This document shows, piece after piece, positions 45,428 to 56,379 of a stretch of DNA of 64,000 nucleotides (positions within the stretch are counted from its first letter, which is position 1; every line of letters starts with the position of its first letter). The notes under the pieces were generated by a model. The model was not told where the DNA came from. It did no database searches and saw only the letters and a program-made list of their open reading frames with translations. The position numbers and the translations under genes were made by a program. Source of the stretch: Datisca glomerata (taxonomy: Eukaryota; Streptophyta; Magnoliopsida; Cucurbitales; Datiscaceae); assembly GCA_003255025.1 (NCBI GenBank), contig QANY01005488.1:124001-188000 (forward strand), written 5' to 3'.

Positions 45428-45694
45428 ATGACTTCTTTCTCATCTTCAAGGTCCGGTGATAAGGTAGTTTGGTGGTGCCATTGTGGATTAGTTACTACAT
45501 TAAAAATTTCATGGAAACCAACGAATCCAGGAAGATGTTTTTATGGGTGTGAAAATTTTGAAATGAGAAGAATTTTTAGATATTTTGAGTTGGAAGATCC
45601 TCTGATTCATCGTAATAGTAAGAATGTGATTACTGGGTTATTGAAAAACATTAATGAGTTAGAGGCTAAAGTTGCAATGTATAGAAGAAGATGA
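45428..45694 (+). CDS. Small GRF-type zinc-finger protein (MULE cargo)
   Basis: 88 residues, uninterrupted: Ser-rich N-terminus, then VWWCHCGLVTTLKISWKPTN, PGRCFYGCENFE, FRYFELEDP and a helical tail (LLKNINELEAKVAMYRRR). This is the arrangement of plant GRF zinc-finger proteins (CxCG...NPGRxFxGC...FxWxD), small proteins with presumed nucleic-acid binding. The last zinc ligand expected just before the FxWxD-like segment is absent: RRIFRYFELED has no Cys, and Trp is replaced. Zinc binding would therefore be impaired, unless Cys in the GRC position substitutes. It lies wholly inside the 966-bp MULE, so it is transposon cargo. Expression unknown. Confidence 0.75.
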   Translation: MTSFSSSRSGDKVVWWCHCGLVTTLKISWKPTNPGRCFYGCENFEMRRIFRYFELEDPLIHRNSKNVITGLLKNINELEAKVAMYRRR

Positions 45695-46056
45695 AATTTC
45701 ACTATGAATTTTATGATCTTTCTATGGGTTTGGTTTCTTATCATGTAAGAACTTTTTTACAATAGTTAACGGAAAATAAAAGAGTAAGAAAAGTTTCATC
45801 TAGGGTAAAAGTGAAAAAGTAAGAAAAAATCACCTAACATGATTTACTTTTAATTTACGTTAATGGTCTGTTAACGTTGTTAATGAAAGTTTGGCACGTG
45901 TCCTTTTTTTGATTAATTTTGGCAAAAATTCTAACGGAATGGTATATTTTATAATTTAGTCAAAGTGCAAGTTATAAAAATATAAAAAATATAAGGATAT
46001 AATTTACAGTTTCATCAAAATGCAGTGCTATGTTTTATATTTTAGCCTTACAAAAA

Positions 46057-48560
46057 TATCCCAGCCCACTACCCATCATAACTAATTATGCTTTTACATT
46101 TTCACCCTCCTTAATAAAATTCTTTACCCTCAGTCATTCTCTATACTGAATCACTCTCTCTTTCTCAATTGAACCAACGTCCTTCACTCCATATATATAA
46201 CTCAGTAACTCGTCATCTTCGCCAAGACTAGTGTACAACACAACAACAGGGGCGTCATTTTCCCTATTGCGACAGCGAGGACATCGACTACGACATGGAT
46301 ATCGTTGGCCCACGATTCACAACTTGGAGCTCAACCTGAACTCAGATTTTTCCTGTGTCATTGTGGATTCTTTGAAATCCTAGCTCTCGTCTCACTCTGT
46401 TCATCCGCCATCTCAACCCTATCTCTCCCTCTCTCCTCGTTATCTCTCTCTCTGTGATTTTGGTTGGGTTAATATTTTTTATTTTCTTGAGTTGATTAGA
46501 TGTTTATTTTCTAGATTGAATTTTTTGGTTGATTTTGGAAGCTTTGACGGTTGAAGTTCTGCCTTTTTCCTCCTTCGTGGCTTGAACCTGCGACGGTTGC
46601 CGGTGACTTGCGGTGGTAGTGGCGCACACTATAATAGGCCATCTGTGAGCATTAGTAGTTGTATTTTGGGATTGGTTTGTATTTGATTTTGGGGGAAATG
46701 ATTTGGACTATGGTCATTATTGCCACATATTAGATCTATAACTTCAATTACTGAGGAAAATTTATGTTTGTACTGATTGGAAAATTCCTATAAAGAGTAT
46801 TGTAACATTTTTCTTTTTGCTTTTAAATGGTATGCTTTTAAATGGTGAAACCTGGAAGAATAACTTTTAAGCAGAAGGTTCAAATTACTGTGGGATTGAG
46901 TAATTTATATGCGATGAATACATTTATGCACTCCATTTCAAGAATCTTGTGCCTTGAGAATCCCCCAGTGAAGTTGTTGCTAGAAAGGTCAAGCATCACA
47001 TTGTACACAAGAGTAGAAGACTTCAACTATACAAAAAATGTCATTATCAAAAAAGTCCAAGCTGGTGAGAGAAGTGATTCTGCTCAATTCCCTTGGTATC
47101 AGAGAGAAAGCTGGTCTCTGAAAAGAAAAAGGAAAGCAAGCTTGGTCAGGTTACTGAGTTCAACCCACCAATCTCTATACGTGTGACTGTTTTGAGCTTG
47201 ATTAGCTCTGGTCGCAAATTTCTAACTGAGAAAGTTCTCTGCTAGATCAAGGAAAGAGCCATATGAGAGAAAATTCAAAAAACTACTTATATGATCAACA
47301 CAACTCATATAGATTATATTTAAAATAAAAGTGAAAAAGAAAAAAATAAAAAAAAGGGAAAATGAAAAGATAGATAACATCCAGCCCAAGTATGTTTGCT
47401 CCAGACAATTTGACGTTGATGGAATCTATTCTGAACATGATTTCTCTAATAGGAGGCCAATAATAATAAAATCTAGTCAGAATTCAAACTTTAGTCCATG
47501 TTCGTAGTAGTACAAAACTAAGGTAAACATACTATCATAATAACCAAAAAGATTTTATCAGCCCAAGACCCCTCAGAACCAAAGAAACGATATTAAGACC
47601 CCAAATTCATTTTTAATGATGCTTGGCTGTTTTTAGAGATAAAAAGACGTATTTACCCCTTTTCTATTTCCTTAATCTCACTCACTCACGTAATCTCCAC
47701 TCCTTCTCAAAGAATGAGCTCCTCTATCTACTCTCCCTCAATCTACCAATCTCTCATCATCTCCTCTCCATCGTTGGACACTCTCCTTCCATCATCGATC
47801 GTTTTCTCTCTCCCTCACTATTTAAGTAAGTTGAGTCTCAATCTTCTTAATTTATTACGGTTATGACATTTTAGTCAGAAAGTTCCTTTTGCATGTCAGT
47901 TTGAGGTTTTTTTGAAATCAAATTGAGGAGAGTGCTGGCAGAATCAAACCTATTACTTTATATTTCCATATCTGAGTAACAGTAAATTTTTGCGATAATT
48001 TTTGTTCGATTTTTCATTTTCCGTTTTGAATTAAAAAAATATGAGTTTGAGGTAAGCTTCAAATGAGTTTTAAAGGAGGAAACTTGGAGACCCCATTCCT
48101 GGAGGTTGCCTTCTTGATTCAAGAAAAAAATTTAATCTTAAAAAAATAACTTTTGGTACATAAAACACTCGGACAACATGTTTATGAGACTGGTGCAATT
48201 GGATTTTAGGTTGTTAAAGATGAATTTGAGGTTATATTCATGTGTTGAACTTGAAATAAGATTATTCTCTTGCTTTACCTTGAATTTTGGTAGTGTTTGT
48301 TTGAGAAGAATGCTATTTTGATGAAGTGTGGGCTGTTTGGTGCTCTATTTTTCAACACTCCCTCATCATGATTATCTATTTTAATGGATTTAGTACTTTA
48401 TTTTGTTGCTCTCATTTTAAAGTTGTTTCTTTGATTTCTTATGAGAAAATTGATTTTTTTAAGGATTTGGTGAAGCTAATGAGATGGTGTATGTGAGGGT
48501 TTGGGTTTGGATTGGGATTGGGGGAGAGGGGGTTTGGTTTAGTTTAGTTCAATGAATATA
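46057..48560. other. Intergenic or decayed repeat region; one unassigned ORF
   Basis: Contains CT-rich stretches (46,420-46,460 and 47,680-47,820) and AT-rich DNA. 46,842-47,186 (+) is an open frame of 114 codons with no motif I recognise (basic, KRKRKASLV near its end). It may be an exon fragment of a mobile element or chance. Nothing else is supported. Confidence 0.45.
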
Positions 48561-48564
48561 CCAC

Positions 48565-48755
48565 TAGTCTAGCAAGTGTGCAGGTGCTAGATTGGAGTCT
48601 AGTGCAACTTCAATTAACATATACATTGCTAGACTCTAGCAAGTCTGTAGGTGCTAGAACCCGGTCTAGCACAACTTTCAATTATTAAACAACTTGCTAG
48701 ACTTTGGTCTAGCAAGTATGTAGAAGCTAGAATTTAGTCTAGTAGATTATCTATA
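48565..48755. repeat. CTAG-type repeats, about 65-75 bp period
   Basis: Three units share GTCTAGCAAGTNTGTAGGTG, CTAGA and GTCTAG(C/T)A words. A related palindromic pair, TGCTAGACCATG...CATGGTCTAGC, occurs at 49,392-49,440 and again at 52,213-52,260. They resemble the subterminal palindromes of the other MULEs in theme but differ in sequence. Confidence 0.75.
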
Positions 48756-48899
48756 AAGAACTATTATGTCAAAGTTGAATGATTGTGTTGGTAGACTTAG
48801 ATCAAAATTTTAGAAACTTGAGTAGCTAATTAAGTTTTTCATTATTTATATGATAAATTATCATTATTTAGTATTTCTTGCTATTTGACATTCATTTCA

Positions 48900-49170
48900 T
48901 CTTATATATAGGTGTGATTGTGGCATGTACGCCCATCCCTAACAAGAAACATGGTAAGCCTCGTTGTTTGTGTGATAAACTATCATCACCTAGCATATTT
49001 GGTTATTTGGCATTCATTTCACTTTGTATATATAGGTGCGATTATGGCATGTTTGTGTTAAAATTTATGGAGTTGTTGTACGTGGGTGATGACTTATCTG
49101 AATGAACTCAAAGTAGGATGACTGAGCTTTGAAGGAAAATGGTGGTTGATATTTTTTATCAGGGGTGTGA
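48900..49170 (+). pseudogene. Ulp1-type (C48) cysteine protease C-terminal exon remnants, duplicated
   Basis: An acceptor-like TATATATAG precedes GTGTGATTGTGGCATG at about 48,912, coding CDCGM, the catalytic Cys block of C48 proteases. After only 16 bases the frame leaves the family. A second, tandem copy of the intron end plus exon start (48,965-49,052) reads CDYGMFVLKFMELLYVGDDL, then stop and RMTEL-RKMVVDI, a good match to the C48 C-terminus, but with the catalytic Cys changed to Tyr. The duplication is about 110 bp. Only these 3' pieces are recognised. Family role: cleavage of SUMO-like modifiers; not possible here. Confidence 0.7.
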
Positions 49171-49366
49171 CATTGAAAACTTTAGATTTTAGGATGTCTA
49201 TTATGTTATTAGAGAATTGTAGTTATATAAGATTTGAATCAATGTAAATATTTGGAACTCTCATATTGTAAATCATGGAACACAAAAGATATTGTGAATA
49301 TTTGTTGAAATTTCAATCTACTTAGAATTATAGCTTTCATATTGTTAATGCAGGAACAAAAAATTA

Positions 49367-49630
49367 TTTTGCTATCTCAGAATTATAACCTTGCTAGACC
49401 ATGATCTACGCAAAATATTCTGCTAGATCATGGTCTAGCGAACACTAACTGAGCATTAAATTAGAACAGTAATTTGAACTAAAGATCAAATGATTTTTTG
49501 CTAAACTGGACCCCTAGACTAATTTTGCAGAAATAGATTCATATCACTAATTTTTGTTTTCCCTGGCCCCTGGCCAACATTCCACTCAAAATAAATTTAT
49601 GAAGTTACATGTTTACCCTTCACTTCATTT
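49367..49630. repeat. Segment A of a mosaic duplication (copy at 52,187-52,450)
   Basis: 264 bp from TTTTGCTATCTCAG to CCCTTCACTTCATTT, repeated at 52,187-52,450 with about a dozen differences. It contains the TGCTAGACC palindromes and, from 49,492, a MULE-terminus-like sequence (GATTTTTTGCTAAACTGGAC, then ATCACTAATTTTTGTTT) related to the left end of the 61,340 element. Confidence 0.9.
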
Positions 49631-49724
49631 CTCCTTCTTTTTTCATTTTTTCCACTTTTTCTTCATTTTCTTCTACGTTTTCTTCTTCATCTTCTTCTTC
49701 GTCTTCTTACTTCTTCATGCAACA

Positions 49725-49950
49725 GCAAAATATTTGTTTATTTTCTTATTCATGTTCATGAATTTTCTGAGAATATTTTTTTTCTTCTGAAAATAGGTTT
49801 TTACCAAATTTTACAGATCTGAACTAGAAGATCTGACGGCAACCCAGATCTGAAAATGGGTTTTTACCTATTTTCGGGCAGTAATTCCTTCTTCTAGTTC
49901 TCTTTCGACGTTTATTTTTTTAATCTTGAGACGTTTTATTTGTTTTAATC
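49725..49950. repeat. Leader of array 1, copied ahead of array 2
   Basis: Sequence with three AGATCTGA words and GGGCAGTAATTCCTTCTTCT is duplicated at 51,328-51,615, with a 50-bp internal duplication there. A reverse-complement copy of its 49,870-49,925 part lies at about 52,583-52,645, suggesting an inverted terminus of the same element. Confidence 0.85.
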
Positions 49951-50634
49951 ATGTAGTCTACACGATAGTTATACGATGCTAGTGTACTCGTCATGTAGAC
50001 TACATGATGGCCACACGATGCCAGCGTAGCCATCGTGTAGTATACACGTAGTCTACATGACACTAGCGTACACATTGTGTAGACTACATGATGTCAGTGT
50101 AGCCGTCGTGTAGTATACATGTAGTGTACATGACGCTAGTATAGTTATCGTGTAGTCTACACAATGCCTACACGACGCTAGTGTACTCATCATGAAGACT
50201 ACACGTAGTCTACACCATGCCAGTGTACCCATTGTATAGTCTACACCATGCAGTGTACCCATCGTGTGGTCTACACCATGCCGGTGTACCCATCGTGCGG
50301 TCTACACGATGCCACTGTACCCATCGTGCGGTCTACACGATAACACTGTACCCATCGTGCAGTCTACACGATACCAGTGTACTCATCGTGCAGTCTACAC
50401 GATGCCAGTGTACCCATCGTGCAGTTTATACGATGGTTACATGATGATAATGTAGCCATCGTGTAGTCTACATGATGGCTACAAGACGCAAGTGTATTCA
50501 TCATGTAGGCTACACGAGACTAGTGTACTCATCGTATAGACTACACGATACCAGTGTAACCATCGTGTAGTATATAGTGTAGCCATCGTATAGTCTATAC
50601 GACGTGAGTGTACCCATCGTGTATACTACACGAT
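49951..50634. repeat. Minisatellite array 1 of CATCGTGTAG/CTACACGATG palindromes
   Basis: About 680 bp of units near 40-50 bp built from GTAGTCTACACGATG, CCAGTGTACCCATCGTG and relatives. The core CATCGTGTAG-t-CTACACGATG is a palindrome with 10-bp arms. Homogenised stretches (50,215-50,420) have a 44-bp-like period. ORFs reading through are repeat translations. Confidence 0.92.
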
Positions 50635-50678
50635 CACGTTTAAATATATCATGCGTTGACTGCACATTTTTCTCCATT

Positions 50679-51340
50679 AGGTGATGATCATGACAAGCTT
50701 TATGTACAACGTTATGCACGTGCTTATATTCTGCAACTTATTGGAGGTACCCTTTTTTGTGATAAGTCAAACACTAAGGTGCACTTAATGTTATTGTCTT
50801 TACTAGAAGACTTTTTTGAGGTTGGTCGATACGGTTGGAGTAGTGCATATGCATGGTTGTATGGGGAGATGTGCAGAGTAAGTCATATGGATGCTTCTAA
50901 TATTGATGGCTCACTAGTATTACTACAATTATGGGCATGAGACTAATTTTCTCATTTGACATTAGTTGGGTTGCAACGGGTGACACATGATAATGTTGGG
51001 GAAGATGGACTTCCGTTGCCATCTCCTCCATTGGATATATGGTAAGTCAACTCATTTGATTATTATGTGTGTGTTATCATTTATATGTATGTAACTATGC
51101 ATTTTGTCTCGTAGATGGGGAGATGTTTTTAGTCTCACAAAGACCTCTACATATATTCTTGAAGTGTATAGATTTATGTTAGACAGACAAACTCCATACC
51201 AAGTTAAACTATGTTTTTTTTATTTATAATATGTGTTTTACAGGTAACACTTGCATTTTGTCATATTATTATAATATACTTTTTATAGGTTATATATCAA
51301 TCTTATAATGATACCACCCATGCAAAATATTTATTTATTT
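50679..51340 (+). pseudogene. Plant mobile domain (PMD, MAIN-like) gene fragment
   Basis: After an acceptor-like TCTCCATTAG, the frame from 50,679 reads KLYVQRYARAYILQLIGGTL, LEDFFEVGRYGWSSA, AWLYGEMCRVSHMDAS and GSLVLLQLWA, the conserved core of the aminotransferase-like plant mobile domain (PF10536). PMD is found in MAIN/MAIL proteins and often in MULEs and gypsy elements. Two stops follow at once (TGA and TAA at about 50,938-50,946). Weak continuation in later exons (for example VFSLTKTSTYILEVYRFMLD around 51,125-51,185). N- and C-terminal parts are missing. It sits between the two palindrome arrays, as cargo of the same mosaic element. Confidence 0.8.
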
Positions 51341-51615
51341 TCTTATTCAAGTTCATGAATTTTCTGAGAATATTTATTTATTTTCTTTTTTCTGAAAATA
51401 TGTTTTTACCAAATTTTACAGATCTGAACTAGAAGATCTGACGGCAACCCAGATCTGAAAATGAGTTTTTAGCTATTTTTACAAATCTGAACCATATCTA
51501 GCCACAACCAGATCTGAAAATGGGGTTTTTACCTATTTTCGGGCAGTAATTCCTTCTTCTAGTTCTTTTTCGACGTTTATTTTTTTAATCTTGAGATATT
51601 TTATTTGTTTTAATC

Positions 51616-52182
51616 ATATAGTCTACATGATAGTTATACGATGCTAGTGTACTCGTCATGTAGACTACATGATGGCTACACGATGTCAGTGTAGCCACGT
51701 GTAGTATACATGTAGTCTACATGACACTAGCGTACACATTGTGCGGACTACATGATGTCAGTGTAGCCATCGTGTAGTATACATGTAGTGTACATGACGC
51801 TAGTATAGTTATCGTGTAGTCTACACGACGCTAGTGTACTCATCATGAAGACTACACGTAGTCTACACCATGCCATTGTACCCATTGTATAGTCTACACC
51901 ATACAGTGTACCCATCTTGTAGTCTACACCATACAGTGTACCCATCTTGTAGTCTACACCATGCTAGTGTACTCATCGTGCAGTTTACACGATGCCACTG
52001 TACCCATCGTGTTGTCACTACACGATACCAGTGTAACCATCGTGTAGTATATAGTGTAACCATCGTATAGTCTACACTATGTGAGTGTAGCCATCGTGTA
52101 GTCTACACGATGGCCACACTGGCGTCTTGTCGACTACATGTATACTACACCATGTCAGTGCACCCATCGTGTACACTACACT
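51616..52182. repeat. Minisatellite array 2, shorter copy of array 1
   Basis: Colinear with array 1 from the first unit (TCTACATGATAGTTATACGATG) onward but with several units missing, and a new local duplication of CACCATACAGTGTACCCATC (51,897-51,960). Directly abuts segment A' at 52,187. Confidence 0.9.
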
Positions 52183-52186
52183 ACTC

Positions 52187-52650
52187 TTTTGCTATCTCAG
52201 AATTATAACCTTGCTAGACCATGATCTACACAAAATATTATGCTAGATCATGGTCTAGCGAACACTAACTGAGCATTAAATTAGAACAATAATTTGAACT
52301 AAAGATCAAAGGATTTTTTGCTAAACTGGACCCCTAAACTAATTTTGCAGAAATAGACTCATACCACTAATTTTTATTTTTCCTGGTCCCTAGCCAACAT
52401 TTCACTCAAAATAGATTTATGAAGGTACATGTTTACCCTTCACTTCATTTGGCAACACGATGTCATTGTACTCATCATGTACACTACATGATGCCAGTGT
52501 ACCCATTGTGTATACTACATGATGGCTACATGATAGGTGCACACGCTTGTGTACCTCTATAAATGCACTCCAAAAATAATACGTCGAAGAAGAACTAGAA
52601 GAAGGAATTGTTGCCTAAAAATGGGTAAAAACTCATTTTCAAATATGGAT
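52187..52650. repeat. Segment A', short array remnant and inverted leader copy
   Basis: 52,187-52,450 duplicates 49,367-49,630. 52,455-52,540 holds three to four further CATCATGTA/TACATGATG palindromes. 52,583-52,645 is the reverse complement of 49,870-49,925 and probably marks the inverted right side of the element. Confidence 0.8.
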
Positions 52651-52739
52651 TGTACCTCTATAAATGACAACAATTTTTTTACTAGACCACAGATTCTAAT
52701 GAGGCAGCATTTTAGTTTTCTCTTTTGTTAAATTTTTTT

Positions 52740-53690
52740 ATTTGGCTAAAAAGATTAAAGAGTCTTAATTTTATTATTTTTTCACTGTCAAAGGTGATTC
52801 TGATATAGTTTTTGAAGTGTGTAATGGTCCCTTGTGTTTGGTGGCGACCGTGGGTGATATTACTTTCGAATGGAATTAGGGATTTTTCATTTAGAAGGAG
52901 AGTTGGTCTTCCAAGCCGTAAAGGCCCACTGTACACATGAAACTTAGCAAATGAAATAATGGGATAAGGATTCATGGCTCCTACTCTAGAATTTAGTTGA
53001 AAAATATTTGTCCCCTTTCATATTTACTATTTTATCTATTTGTTTAAACAATGAGAAATTTTTAGAAATAGCCATTTCTATGCTTTTAACGAAATTAAGC
53101 ATTTTTATGAGGGAAAGATAAAGTTATCCATTTAACTTTAATTTTTCATTAAAACATGATCTAACACGAAAATATTTTAACCTTATCTCCTCACAAGAAG
53201 ACTACATTTCTTTAAAAAAATTAAAGGGCCTTATATTGTTTCTTTCACTCCAAGAGTCTTTCCCATGCAATTTCTCTACATAAAGTTATGAAATTGTTCG
53301 AAGGGAATTGTCTTGGTAGATGCGTTGTTCTTCCTCTTCCTGAGTATTCCTCTTCCTGAGTATTCCAAGGTTTCTACAGAGAAGAAAATGACTGGTTATT
53401 CTTCTCTTCCTTAGATCAGAAGGTAAATTAATTTTTTTGTATTTTAGTAATTGAAGTTTCATTGGAATTGTTAATTAGTTTCATTTCATAATTCTTTTAA
53501 CAAATAAAAAGTACTGGTGTGTGAATTTTTAAGTGGACACATAAACAAGTTTACACGTATGAGCTAAGGTTTGAGTCCTAGGGTCTAGGGTGAGGTGACA
53601 ATGATTAATCATGATGGTGAAAGAAATTAAGCTTTAGAATTTTCTTTTTAATATCTTAAGCTTTAAGTATGGGCTCGGCAAAGAACACAG
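52740..53690. other. Intergenic; no gene seen
   Basis: AT-rich. A short direct repeat of TTCCTCTTCCTGAGTATTCC occurs at 53,330-53,367. No coding or RNA motif recognised before the U5 gene. Confidence 0.55.
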
Positions 53691-53695
53691 GTAAT

Positions 53696-53834
53696 GCATC
53701 TGGGCCGGCCCGAAGCAGTGAAAGCCGCGCGAGTCGCTGTGGATTTAAGTCACATCATAAATCCCACATCGCAAGAGGTAATGAGGAATTTCCGCTGACC
53801 TGCTATAAAGAACAAGAGTCTTCCGATACAATAG
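53696..53834 (+). promoter_or_regulatory. snRNA promoter of U5 copy 1 (USE and TATA)
   Basis: The upstream sequence element ATCCCACATCG at 53,761-53,771 is a perfect match to the plant USE (RTCCCACATCG). TATAAAG starts at 53,804, with 32 bases between them. This wider spacing is the RNA polymerase II arrangement of plant U1, U2, U4 and U5 genes (U6 has a spacing about 10 bp shorter). The whole block is duplicated at 57,635-57,770. Confidence 0.9.
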
Positions 53835-53961
53835 CCACGCAGCCACGCGGTGAGCACAGAGCGAACTATTCTTTCGCCTTTTACTAAAGAATACCGTGTG
53901 TTCGCCGCAGATAGTGGCATACGCTGATTTTTGGAGAGGTTTCTCTTTTATGAGAGATCTC
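53835..53961 (+). ncRNA. U5: U5 spliceosomal snRNA (intact-looking copy)
   Basis: U5 holds the exon ends together during splicing through its loop I. The sequence has the invariant loop CGCCTTTTACT (53,875-53,885) on a 7-bp stem ATTCTTT/AAAGAAT. Outside it is a longer stem CGGTGAGCACA/TGTGTTCGCCG that pairs fully with G-U pairs allowed. The Sm-binding site ATTTTTGG is at 53,927-53,934. A 3' stem-loop (GAGA..TTTCTC / GAGAGA..TCTC) ends at about 53,961. Start and end are estimated from the TATA distance and the last stem, so allow 5-10 bases either way. Promoter and all core elements are intact, so it is likely functional. Confidence 0.92.
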
Positions 53962-55418
53962 ATAATGCAAGTCTCAAATTATTTGATCTTTGTATACGAT
54001 GATTTATAATTTCTATTATTAATCCGTTTTAAATGAATTCTGTGGACTTTTGTGGAATATGAATAATGAAATTTGATGGATTTTGAGGATCAGAATTTTT
54101 AATCTGTGGTGTTAGGAGGAGACATTGTTATTAATTTATGGTATTAAGGATCGAATTTTTGAGTTGTGGTGTTAGGAGAAGTTGTTATTAATTCATGATA
54201 TTAAGAGACGCAAGAGTTTACCTTAATACTTCATTCATTAACCAATAATCAGATCAAACTACTGCATTATATAGCAGGCTAAAGAAAGATCCACAATACA
54301 TGGAAACCGTTCGATGACATCAATTAACCGAAACTAATTAACTCCTCCAAACAACCCAACTAATGATATAACTACTAATTAACCACATAGTCATGCAATC
54401 GTATGTTACTATCTTAACTCGATTATCGCGTCGAAACATATCAATGTTGTTCGATCCATAAAAAAATTATTCTATATTATTGTGGTTTGATATGTAAAAA
54501 ACATGGTTATAAACGTGAAAGCGACATCAATCATATAAAAGTGACAATGTAGACATTTATAAGATTAGAACACTGTAGAATGTAAAGTAATATGATAATT
54601 TAATAAAAAGTACATGTGTGCAGTCAGGTATCTAGCAATGAAATACAAAATTATAGAAAAAATACTGGTGGGTTAAAATCCTTCGAACCAAACAACCCTT
54701 TGAGATTTTAGAATAACGTGAATCATCCATATAAACTACATTTGTTTTAATTTTATATACATTAAAAGGGGGTTAAAATTTCAGCTATAAATCTCTCATA
54801 TCTGTTTTGCAATAGGAACATGGATATCAAATTCACTTCTGATTTCTTTTCTTTAGAGCCTAATTTCTTCTAGTTGAGAATAAAAAATAAAACTACGGTC
54901 AGGACTGTATTAACTTTTGAATTGTGAATTTATCATTTTATATAGTTAGTTTGATTATGGAAGAAGAGATAATTGCTTTATTTCATTGAGTAATATTTGT
55001 CTTTTTTAATTGGATATATCTTGATTTATATTTTTCTAATGTACAGATAGACTTTAAAGGAGAACACATTCAGATTTGAAGGGGTTTTAGAACCCATCTT
55101 CCTAGTGCAAGCACATCTTCATCAAAGGGAAGCTCAAATTTTAATCCCTTTTAACATTGATGATCGAATTTACAAGGCGATAAAAAATTGAAAATTTTAT
55201 GAAGATCGAACTCTTGATCATATGAAGATAAAACCTCAACAATCACCAAATATTTAAGGATTAAATCGAAGACTAAAATTGACGAGATTCATTATCTAAT
55301 ATCTTAAGCTAAGGATCAAGGTTCCAATGAACATGAGTCTAATAATTAAGAAGTAAATGAGAGTTCTAGACCCCCTGATGTTAGTGAAGTTGCAATAGAT
55401 TGTGCACTATTTCAAGAG
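53962..55418. other. Intergenic, AT-rich
   Basis: Contains an imperfect 62-bp tandem duplication (TGGTGTTAGGAG(G/A)AG...TTATTAATT(T/C)ATG(G/A)TATTAAG) at about 54,088-54,210. Otherwise no gene or element recognised. Confidence 0.55.
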
Positions 55419-55423
55419 ATATC

Positions 55424-55925
55424 TGTTGGATCCTTAATCTAACATTGAACTTATGTGTAAAATAATTATGTGTTGCAGACTGACAAATAAAGTTAAACCC
55501 AATTAAAAGTGATCTACTAAGGTTTGAATAATTAGGGTTTTAATGTATCTGATAGGTTGTAGACCCTTTAATGTGCAGAGACGTAAGGGTAATTTTCATT
55601 TTTATGATGTACTAAAATAAAAATACTAAAAGATGAATTATCTATAAGTGGTTATGGTCTCCAAGACACACGATAACGGAAAAACATTCTATTCTCCCTA
55701 ATATCTCATCGTTAGAGAGAAAACAGAGAGGCTTTATCAAAGGGGACTCTCAGATAGATAATCATGTAGATCTGGAAGGCCAACCGCTCGGCTCTAAACA
55801 ACAATCTATCGTCATGGATTTAGGTATGCTTTCACTCTATAATTGTTTTGATTCTTGATGTGTTCAATTTGAGATCCTGATTTTATTGAGATACGGATTA
55901 CACCGAAAGGATTTTGAATCTAACA
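55424..55925 (+). repeat. copia 5' LTR (502 bp)
   Basis: TGTTGGATCC at the start and TTTTGAATCTAACA at the end. Aligns with the solo LTR at 7,038-7,793, lacking the 254-bp segment of that copy. Contains the paired words ATCTCATCGTTAGAGAG and CCAAGACACACGATAACG near the likely transcription start. Confidence 0.9.
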
Positions 55926-55927
55926 AG

Positions 55928-55939
55928 TGGTATCAGAGC
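55928..55939 (+). other. copia primer-binding site
   Basis: TGGTATCAGAGC two bases after the LTR, complementary to the 3' end of initiator tRNA-Met, the usual copia primer. Confidence 0.93.
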
Positions 55940-56099
55940 AACTCATGTTGAATAATTGAGAATCGATCTATTAAGTTCTAGATCCATGATCATAGGTGTT
56001 TTTGTGTTTACGTTTCGATATCCTTGAATTTAATATTTGTCTGACAACGTATTTAGATTTGAGAACAATTTTTCGGTATTTTTGTTTAGTTTTTGAACA

Positions 56100-56345
56100 A
56101 CCGCCGGTGAAAGTTGATCGGCGCGGCGGTTTGGCCGCACCGGCAAGGAGAAGCCACGGCTGTCTGAAGGAGAAAGTCGCATCTGTTAAGGAAAACCGCG
56201 ACCTTGGCCGCGACTGTCTGAGGAAGTCGCGGCCTTAGCCGCGACTGTAGGCAAGAGTCGCGGCACTGGCCACGACTGTAATGGACGCGACAGCTGTCTG
56301 CCGGAGTCGCGGTAGCAAGGACTGGCGACGGCCATGGCTGCCAGT
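56100..56345 (+). other. GC-rich leader with AGTCGCGGC/GCCGCGACT palindromes
   Basis: Repeated arms such as AGTCGCGGCCTTAGCCGCGA (56,224 onward) and CCGCGACCTTGGCCGCGACT (56,203 onward) form strong hairpins in otherwise AT-rich DNA. Apparent ORFs on both strands translate the repeat. It occupies the position of the copia untranslated leader. Confidence 0.7.
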
Positions 56346-56379
56346 CTCTCAAGGTGAAAGCCCTAGTGTTATACACGGG

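Larger units (their letters stand above)
45082..46047 (+). mobile_element. Non-autonomous MULE (966 bp) carrying a GRF-type zinc-finger ORF
   Basis: Terminal inverted repeats of about 110-115 bp (45,082-45,196 and 45,937-46,047) share TTTGAT(A/G)AAACTGTAAA, CTTTGACTAAA and TATAAAATATACCATTC blocks, roughly three quarters identical. A perfect 9-bp duplication flanks them. No transposase is present. The single ORF (45,428-45,694) has a TATA box and leader inside the element, so this is a self-contained Pack-MULE-like unit. Confidence 0.93.

Noticed and set aside
46842..47186. 114-codon plus-strand ORF as a host gene
   Set aside because: No recognised domain, no intron or promoter support, and repeat-rich surroundings. 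Kept only as an unassigned ORF in the region description.
50053..52063. Several ORFs of 65-75 codons on both strands
   Set aside because: Each is a reading of the CATCGTGTAG/CTACACGATG minisatellite. Composition is periodic and stops occur in the other array copy.
53669..53963. 72-codon ORFs on both strands over the U5 locus
   Set aside because: The sequence is explained by the snRNA promoter, loop I and Sm site. The ORFs are incidental.
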